From Acidimicrobiia bacterium (GTDB lineage Bacteria; Actinomycetota; Acidimicrobiia; Spongiisociales; ZC4RG35), in the NCBI GenBank assembly GCA_009377735.1, contig WHTL01000103.1, positions 1 to 11,637 of the forward strand: a stretch of DNA of 11,637 bases. Direction: 5' to 3'. Below, piece after piece: positions 6,744 through 11,637 of this stretch (position 1 is the stretch's first letter; each line of letters opens with the position of its first letter). The position numbers and the translations under genes were made by a program. The notes under the pieces are model-generated. The model ran no database searches. It was given only the letters and a program-made list of their open reading frames with translations, and had not been told where the DNA came from.

Positions 6744-9700
6744 ATGAGTTCGAAAAACCTCAAACGTATAGACCCATCCCCTGACTTCCCCGGTATCGAC
6801 CGGGAGATGATCAAGCTGTGGGTCGAGATCGATGCCTTCGAGAAGTCCGTGCAGCAGCGTCCCGAGAGCAACGAGTACGTCTTCTATGACGGCCCACCCT
6901 ACGCCAATGGCAGCCCCCATTACGGTCATCTGCTGGCATCCACCACGAAGGACGTTGTCCCCCGCTACTGGGCGATGCGCGGTTACCGTGTGGAGCGGCG
7001 CTGGGGTTGGGACACTCACGGCCTTCCGGTGGAGATGACGGTTCAGAAACAGTTGGGTCTCACGGGACCAGCCGACATCATCGAATACGGAGTCGATCGC
7101 TTCAACGAGGCGTGTCGAGCACTTGTCTCCGATACCGCCGACGAGTGGGATGAGATCATTCGTCGGATGGGTCGCTGGGTCGATATGGAGAACGACTACC
7201 GAACCATGGACACGACCTTCATGGAAAGTGTCTGGTGGGTGTTCAGCGAGATCTACAAGAAAGGTCTCGTCTACGAGTCTGTCAAAGTGCTCCCATACTC
7301 ATGGGGAGCAGGAACACCCCTGTCCAACTTCGAGGCTGGGCTCGACTATCGGGACGTGGAGGACCCGTCGATTGTGGTTAGGGTCCCGGTCGTCTCCGAT
7401 CATGGGGCCGTCTCCGGCGGCGACTACCTCTATCTATGGACCACGACCCCCTGGACGTTGCCCTCCAACCATGGTGTCGCCGTCGGGCCCGCTATGACCT
7501 ACGCCCGTGTTGAAGTCCCCGGTGGTTTCGGTTGGGTAGCCGAAGCCCTAGTAGAAACCACCTTCGGAGAGGACGCCCACGTCGTCTCTACCGCCTCAGG
7601 CTCCGACCTGATCGGTGCCGAGTATCGACCGGCGTTCGACTACTACGAGGAGAACAGAGCCTTGGGGGCATTCCGGGTGATTCCCTCACCCGATGTCGTC
7701 ACCGATGAGGGTACCGGTCTGGTCCACATGTCACCTGCGTATGGCGAAGCCGACTTCGCCGCCCTCCACTCTGCCGGGGTAGAAGTCCTGGTGGATCATG
7801 TCGACGCCCAGGGCAACTTCACCGAAGAGGTTCCCGAGGTGGCAGGGATGAACGTCAAGGACGCCGACGAAGTCCTCATCGGGCTTCTCGAGGAGAACGG
7901 AGCCCTGGTAGAAAGCGGACGCACCACCCACTCCTACCCTTTCTGCTACCGCACCGGAACACCCCTGATGTATAAGGCTGTACCTACCTGGTTCGTTGAG
8001 GTCTCATCGATGTCGGAACGACTGGTCGAGCTCAACAAGGCAATCCATTGGGTGCCAAGGTCGGTAGGACAGGCGAGGTTCGGCAATTGGTTGGCGGACG
8101 CCCGTGATTGGGCGGTCAGCCGAAACAGGTTCTGGGGTTCCTGTATCCCCATCTGGCAATGCGACCGCTGCGATCACGAGATCTGTGTCGGTTCCATCGA
8201 CGAACTCGAACAACACTCGGGAGAGCGGCCGGACGATCTCCACAAGGACGTGGTCGATCGGATCACCTTTGGATGCACCCGGTGCGGTGAGGGGACGATG
8301 ACACGGGTGCCCGAGGTGCTCGACGTGTGGTTCGACGCCGGATCGATGCCGTATGGGCAGCTCCACTATCCCTTCGAGAACAAGGACCGGTTCGAAGCAA
8401 CCTTCCCGGCGAAGTTCATCTCAGAGGGGCTCGACCAGACTCGGGGATGGTTCTACACCCTTCATGTCCTGGCGACGGCTCTGTTCGACACCGTGTCGTT
8501 CGAAAACTGTGTTGTGTCAGGGATGATCCTCGCCGAGGACGGGCGGAAAATGTCAAAGAGCCTGCGCAACTATCCGGATCCGATGGACGTCCTCGACGAG
8601 TTCGGCGCCGACGCCCTCCGCGGGTATCTGCTCGATTCTCCACTACTGCGAGCCGAGCCCATACGATTCACCTCGACAGGTGTTCGCAACGTCGTCCGCA
8701 CAGTGATGCTTCCACTATGGAACACCGCCTCGTTCTTCACCACCTACGCCGAGGCAGACGGGATCACCCTCGACGACCTGTCCGACGCACCACCCGTGGA
8801 AGAACGCCCCGAGATCGACCGATGGATCATATCCGTGATGCAGAGTCTGGTGGCCGATGTCAACCGCCATATGGAGGAATACGAGCTCTCTGCGGTGGTG
8901 ACGCCAACGCTGGGCTTTATCGACCATCTCACCAATTGGTATGTCCGACGGTCGCGACGACGGTTCTGGAAGGTGCGCACCGACGAGGACTCCGACAAAA
9001 TGGCGGCATTCGCCACCCTCTATGAGGTGCTAACGGTGTTCCTCAAGGTGCTGGCACCCGTAATGCCCTTCGTCACCGAGAAGCTGTATCGGGATTTGGT
9101 GGTGGCCATCGATTCCGATGCGGTACCAAGCATCCATCTCACCGACTTCCCACTCGCACAGGAGTCCGTCATCGACACCGAGCTTGAGCAGTCCATGGCG
9201 ACGGTGCGCACCATCATCCGTCTGGGTCATTCTCTCCGGAAGCGACAGAATCTGAGGGTGCGCCAGCCCCTCCGCACTGCCACGATCATCTGTCGCGATC
9301 CCGGAGTGGAGGAGGCCGTCCAATCCCATCTCGATCTCCTCATCGACGAGCTCAATGTGCACAGCGTGGAGGTGACCGGTGACGGCAGTGATCTGGTCTC
9401 GCTAACTGCAAAACCCGACTTCAGAAAACTCGGTCGAAGACTCGGACCAAAGATGAAGGAGGTTGCATCCGCCGTGGCGGCCCTTGACCACGAAATGGTC
9501 GATTCCGTCATCGACGGTGAAACCCTGGAGGTCGCTGGCGAAACCCTCGGCATCGATGATCTCACCATCGAGCGAAAACCAAAAGAGGGCACCGTTGTCG
9601 AGACCGACGGACCCATCGCGGTGGCATACGACATCATCCTCGACGACGCGCTAGTCGCCGAAGGTCTGGCGCGTGATGTGGTGAGCCGTATCCAACAGAC

Positions 9701-9911
9701 CCGTCGCGACGCAGAGTTGGACGTTTCGGACCGTATCGATCTCCTCTGGTGGACAGACGACCCGATACTCAGCAAGGCAGTCGTCGCCCACCAGGATCGA
9801 ATCGGCGCCGAGACCCTCGCCACCATGACCAGAGCCGACTCGAACCCCACCAACGGAACCCCCCTAGAAATCGAAGGTCGTCACCTGACAGTGAGCCTGA
9901 GGAAGAGGTAG
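6744..9911 (+). CDS. ileS: Isoleucyl-tRNA synthetase, long (type 2) form
   Basis: This cytoplasmic enzyme charges tRNA-Ile with isoleucine. It is 1055 residues, the length of the eukaryote-like type 2 IleRS seen in mycobacteria. The class I signatures are intact: the HIGH-type motif HYGH (59-62) after YDGPPYANGSP, RRWGWDTHGLPVE, and KMSKS (602-606). The CP1 editing domain carries WTTTPWTLPSN and HMSPAYGEADF with the probable editing aspartate D337. Cysteine pairs C473/C476 and C511/C514 could bind zinc. The anticodon-binding domain starts near 680 (WYVRRSRRRFW), and a long C-terminal region follows. ATG 6744 fits the N-terminus of homologues, but its Shine-Dalgarno is weak. It is a single-gene unit, divergent from traR and convergent with divIVA. 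Repeat copy B follows its stop codon by 8 nt. Confidence 0.98.
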   Translation: MSSKNLKRIDPSPDFPGIDREMIKLWVEIDAFEKSVQQRPESNEYVFYDGPPYANGSPHYGHLLASTTKDVVPRYWAMRGYRVERRWGWDTHGLPVEMTVQKQLGLTGPADIIEYGVDRFNEACRALVSDTADEWDEIIRRMGRWVDMENDYRTMDTTFMESVWWVFSEIYKKGLVYESVKVLPYSWGAGTPLSNFEAGLDYRDVEDPSIVVRVPVVSDHGAVSGGDYLYLWTTTPWTLPSNHGVAVGPAMTYARVEVPGGFGWVAEALVETTFGEDAHVVSTASGSDLIGAEYRPAFDYYEENRALGAFRVIPSPDVVTDEGTGLVHMSPAYGEADFAALHSAGVEVLVDHVDAQGNFTEEVPEVAGMNVKDADEVLIGLLEENGALVESGRTTHSYPFCYRTGTPLMYKAVPTWFVEVSSMSERLVELNKAIHWVPRSVGQARFGNWLADARDWAVSRNRFWGSCIPIWQCDRCDHEICVGSIDELEQHSGERPDDLHKDVVDRITFGCTRCGEGTMTRVPEVLDVWFDAGSMPYGQLHYPFENKDRFEATFPAKFISEGLDQTRGWFYTLHVLATALFDTVSFENCVVSGMILAEDGRKMSKSLRNYPDPMDVLDEFGADALRGYLLDSPLLRAEPIRFTSTGVRNVVRTVMLPLWNTASFFTTYAEADGITLDDLSDAPPVEERPEIDRWIISVMQSLVADVNRHMEEYELSAVVTPTLGFIDHLTNWYVRRSRRRFWKVRTDEDSDKMAAFATLYEVLTVFLKVLAPVMPFVTEKLYRDLVVAIDSDAVPSIHLTDFPLAQESVIDTELEQSMATVRTIIRLGHSLRKRQNLRVRQPLRTATIICRDPGVEEAVQSHLDLLIDELNVHSVEVTGDGSDLVSLTAKPDFRKLGRRLGPKMKEVASAVAALDHEMVDSVIDGETLEVAGETLGIDDLTIERKPKEGTVVETDGPIAVAYDIILDDALVAEGLARDVVSRIQQTRRDAELDVSDRIDLLWWTDDPILSKAVVAHQDRIGAETLATMTRADSNPTNGTPLEIEGRHLTVSLRKR

Positions 9912-9919
9912 CGGCGTCT

Positions 9920-9942
9920 TCTGGGGGACTCCGTCACCCAGA
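9920..9942 (+). terminator. GC hairpin after ileS
   Basis: TCTGGG (9920-9925) pairs with CCCAGA (9937-9942). After one G/A mismatch, GAC pairs with GTC inside, leaving a 3-nt loop. It starts 8 nt past the ileS stop codon and has no following U tract. It is the same module as the hairpin after the rhomboid gene, with changed inner bases, and forms the start of repeat copy B. Confidence 0.5.
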
Positions 9943-10102
9943 CCCCCAACGGCTGCCTCTGCCTCGCTTCTCGCGTGGCTGCGGCCGTCCGACCTCACCC
10001 CCGCGACCCGGTTTCTGTCTGTCGTATTGGGGGTGCGCCATCGGGTTCGGTGTGCTCGCGTTCGGGGTCTCCCGTTGGCCTCGTTGTCGCCAGTGGTTGG
10101 GG
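9920..10102 (+). repeat. Dispersed structured repeat, copy B
   Basis: Copy B starts with the hairpin after ileS and continues with CCCAGACCCCCAACGGCTG and GCGGCCGTCCGACCTCAC. It ends with CCAGTGGTTGGGG (10090-10102), as copy A does. The outer core stem TCGCG/CGCGA (9971-9975 with 10002-10006) is kept, but the inner stem is disrupted. CCCCAAC near the start and GTTGGGG at the end are complementary, followed inward by CTG/CAG after a 2-nt mismatch, so the two ends could pair. The family is not one I recognise. Confidence 0.8.
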
Positions 10103-10278
10103 TGTCGCGGTTTGGGCTCGGAATGGGTGCCTCCGGCCCGGATCCTGGTTGTCGCCAGACTTCCTGTGAGGCTCGATGCCATCGCGGTAACCGTCTCACC
10201 CGGTCCAAAGATAGAGGTTGGTCTACCTTCGCGACCCAGTCACGTCGCGACGACTGAAGAATGCTCGGGGGAAGAGAT
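10103..10278. other. Non-coding remainder between ileS and divIVA
   Basis: No gene is seen in this part of the convergent gap. The one clear structure is a 7-bp perfect stem, TCGCGAC (10229-10235) with GTCGCGA (10244-10250), and an 8-nt loop. It lies about 30 nt past the divIVA stop codon on the minus strand and could be its terminator, but no U tract follows. Confidence 0.4.
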
Positions 10279-11079
10279 TTACCGTTCCCAGGGGCGGCGG
10301 GGTTTTTCGTCTTCTACGCCCAGGTCCATTTGCTCTTGTTCGGTGGTATCGCCCCAGGGGTCGAATTCACCGAAGGCTTCTTCCTCGTCGTCGGAGGACG
10401 GGTCCGGATTGGAGGTTGGAGTGTCCTCCGGCTCGGGCTCCACCGGTGGCGCAGATTCCTCCGGTTCCTCGCGGTCGATCACCATGGTCTCCTCTGGGTC
10501 TTCGACGGGACCGACTGCAACCTCGTCTTCCTCCTCATCCTCCGATACTGGTGCCGCCACTTCCTCTTCGGTCTCGAAGGCGGCAATGCCAGTGGTCTCT
10601 TCGATCGCGGTCTCCATGGCCACGAGATCCTCATCAACGGAGGATGCCAGGGAGGAAAGCCGCGTGCGAAGGTCGACTACCGATCCGCGGAGGCGGTCGA
10701 TCTCCCCCATTGTGCGTTCCCGTTCCGCTTGTGCTCCAGCCTTGAGGTCGTCGGCATCGGCGCGGGCGCGCGCCACCAACGAGTCGGCCTCGGTCTGGGC
10801 ATTCTCGAGGAGGGAGTCAGCGGCCTGTTGCGCCGTGACCAATGTGCGGGAGATAACAGACTCGTCGGGGGCGGGTGCAGCCGCTGCGGTGGGGGCCGGT
10901 GGAGTCCCGGGCGCCACCTCGGCGCGGCGGGCCTTGTCAGATGCGGCGGCGAGACGACGCTCGTATTCGGTGAGGGTGCCGACAATCTCGTCAAGAAAAT
11001 CGTCGACCTCGTCCATGTTGTAGCCCCGTAGTTCGGGCCCGAAGGTCTTCTGTTGGACATCGCTCGGGGTGAGCGCCAT
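10279..11079 (-). CDS. divIVA: DivIVA/Wag31-type polar growth and division protein
   Basis: This 266-residue protein belongs to the DivIVA family, which binds curved membrane at poles and septa and organises cell-wall growth in actinobacteria. The N-terminal lipid-binding domain is clear: LTPSDVQQKTFGPELRGYNM (3-22) with exposed F13 and R18, then DEVDDFLDEI leading into a coiled coil to about 55. A Pro/Ala-rich linker (56-72) precedes a second coiled coil (about 73-160). The C-terminal 98 residues are very acidic (about 40 Asp/Glu) with many prolines and probably disordered. That tail is distinctive, and the final basic PRRPWER could be a docking peptide, though this is inference. The start is supported by AAGGTGG 9 nt upstream. 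It is convergent with ileS; the sepF/yggT genes often found beside it are not in this window. Confidence 0.93.
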   Translation of the reverse strand: MALTPSDVQQKTFGPELRGYNMDEVDDFLDEIVGTLTEYERRLAAASDKARRAEVAPGTPPAPTAAAAPAPDESVISRTLVTAQQAADSLLENAQTEADSLVARARADADDLKAGAQAERERTMGEIDRLRGSVVDLRTRLSSLASSVDEDLVAMETAIEETTGIAAFETEEEVAAPVSEDEEEDEVAVGPVEDPEETMVIDREEPEESAPPVEPEPEDTPTSNPDPSSDDEEEAFGEFDPWGDTTEQEQMDLGVEDEKPRRPWER

Positions 11080-11088
11080 GGGATGAAA

Positions 11089-11138
11089 CCACCTTGATCG
11101 GCTTTGGAACAGGATAAGACTACCCGTCTCCCAAACAA
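11089..11138 (-). promoter_or_regulatory. Candidate divIVA promoter and ribosome binding site
   Basis: On the minus strand TTGTTT (11138-11133) and TATCCT (11116-11111) are separated by 16 bp and resemble -35 and -10 boxes of the housekeeping sigma factor. AAGGTGG (11095-11089) is a ribosome binding site 9 nt before the ATG at 11079. The implied leader is short, about 25 nt. Repeat copy C begins about 13 bp upstream of the -35 box, pointing away. Confidence 0.45.
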
Positions 11139-11150
11139 AGGACTCTTATA

Positions 11151-11330
11151 TCTGGGACCCCCTACGGCTGCCTCACCTCCACGAATCGCGTGGTCGGGGC
11201 CTTCCGACCTCAACCTCCGCGACTCGATGACCGTCTGCCGTCGATGAGTGACCCTCGAGTTCGACGTCGCTTCACCTGATGTCCAACCTGGTCCCGACCT
11301 GGCTGGCGGATCACTCGCCGCGGCCTACCG
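11151..11330 (+). repeat. Dispersed structured repeat, copy C
   Basis: Copy C begins TCTGGGACCCCC (11151-11162), so most of the first hairpin is missing. It then follows the family core. The outer stem TCGCG/CGCGA (11186-11190 with 11218-11222) and a 6-bp inner stem GGTCGG/CCGACC (11192-11197 with 11204-11209) are present. It shares three exact blocks with copy D: 25 nt (11204-11228), 14 nt (11271-11284) and 30 nt (11301-11330). Confidence 0.8.
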
Positions 11331-11449
11331 CTTCCCGCCCGCCACCACGGCATCTGCACGACCACCAGCGACTAGGAATCTGTGATCGTCGCCCGTTGCA
11401 GCACACCCGGTCCCATACACGGCTGGCTCCCAGACCCCCCGGTACCTCC
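11331..11449. other. Spacer between repeat copies C and D
   Basis: This 119-bp spacer shows no gene. Near its end CCCAGACCCCC (11430-11440) duplicates the start of the family core found again at 11465-11475, and CCCCCGG (11436-11442) can pair with CCGGGGG (11448-11454). Confidence 0.5.
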
Positions 11450-11637
11450 GGGGGACTTCCGTCCCCCAGACCCCCAACGGCCGCCTCTACCTCACCCTGT
11501 GCGCGGTCGGGGCCGTCCGACCTCAACCTCCGCGACTCGATTGTCTCCGGTCGACGGGTGACCTTCGGGTTCGACGTGACTTCACCTGATGTCCCACCTC
11601 GTCATCCGGCTGGCGGATCACTCGCCGCGGCCTACCG
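11450..11637 (+). repeat. Dispersed structured repeat, copy D (reaches window edge)
   Basis: The copy begins with a perfect 7-bp hairpin, GGGGGAC (11450-11456) with GTCCCCC (11461-11467), and a TTCC loop. It continues with CCCAGACCCCCAACGGC. The inner core stem GGTCGG/CCGACC is at 11505-11510 and 11517-11522. Blocks shared with copy C lie at 11517-11541, 11581-11594 and 11608-11637. The last shared block ends exactly at the window edge, so the copy may continue. The C-to-D spacing is 307 to 313 bp. Confidence 0.8.

Noticed and set aside
9864..10208. 114-codon minus-strand open frame between ileS and divIVA
   Set aside because: It is antisense to the ileS end and repeat copy B, lacks a ribosome binding site, and its Arg/Gly-rich product comes from the repeat sequence.
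9749..11031. Long plus-strand open frames (424 and 256 codons) across the ileS end and divIVA
   Set aside because: The first runs through the ileS tail, repeat copy B and the antisense of divIVA with low-complexity Ser/Arg-rich sequence; the second is antisense divIVA. The real genes have clear motifs and starts.
11151..11637. CRISPR array or integron attC sites
   Set aside because: The repeats are about 180 bp, diverged and spaced by about 310 bp, with no short identical repeats, no cas or integrase gene and no attC-type R/L boxes.

Overview
The window is high-GC DNA that reads as a chromosomal housekeeping segment of an actinobacterium. The evidence is the block traR/dksA-like – lspA – rluD-like – rhomboid – dnaE, a Wag31-type DivIVA beside a long (type 2) isoleucyl-tRNA synthetase, and a DnaE1-type polymerase with an intact PHP domain. 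I favour the Acidimicrobiia on gene order, but the sequence alone does not prove it. I see no insertion sequence, phage gene, CRISPR array, tRNA or rRNA.

Layout. Bases 1-3512 (minus) hold nearly all of dnaE, cut by the left edge. Bases 3513-3922 are non-coding and hold dnaE leader sequence plus one copy of a repeat element. From 6560 down to 3923 (minus) four genes follow closely: a TraR/DksA-type zinc-finger protein, lipoprotein signal peptidase LspA, an RluD-type pseudouridine synthase and a rhomboid protease with an N-terminal zinc finger. Bases 6561-6743 are a divergent promoter region. ileS (plus, 6744-9911) follows. A non-coding stretch (9912-10278) holds a second repeat copy and separates ileS from divIVA (minus, 10279-11079). 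Bases 11080-11637 are non-coding and hold two more repeat copies in tandem.

The genes serve core functions: replication (DnaE), translation (IleRS, 23S pseudouridylation), envelope maturation and membrane proteolysis (LspA, rhomboid), transcription-level control (TraR/DksA-like) and polar growth or division (DivIVA). The TraR-LspA-RluD start/stop overlaps indicate co-transcription and translational coupling.

The main unexplained signal is in the DNA between genes. (1) A family of structured elements of about 180 bp occurs four times; two copies begin 2 and 8 nt after a stop codon with a terminator-like GC hairpin, and two lie in tandem upstream of divIVA. (2) The dnaE leader looks like a perfect 14-bp-stem hairpin split by a 189-bp segment flanked by 9-bp direct repeats; in an mRNA the re-formed stem would end about 9 nt before the dnaE start codon, which has no recognisable Shine-Dalgarno sequence.
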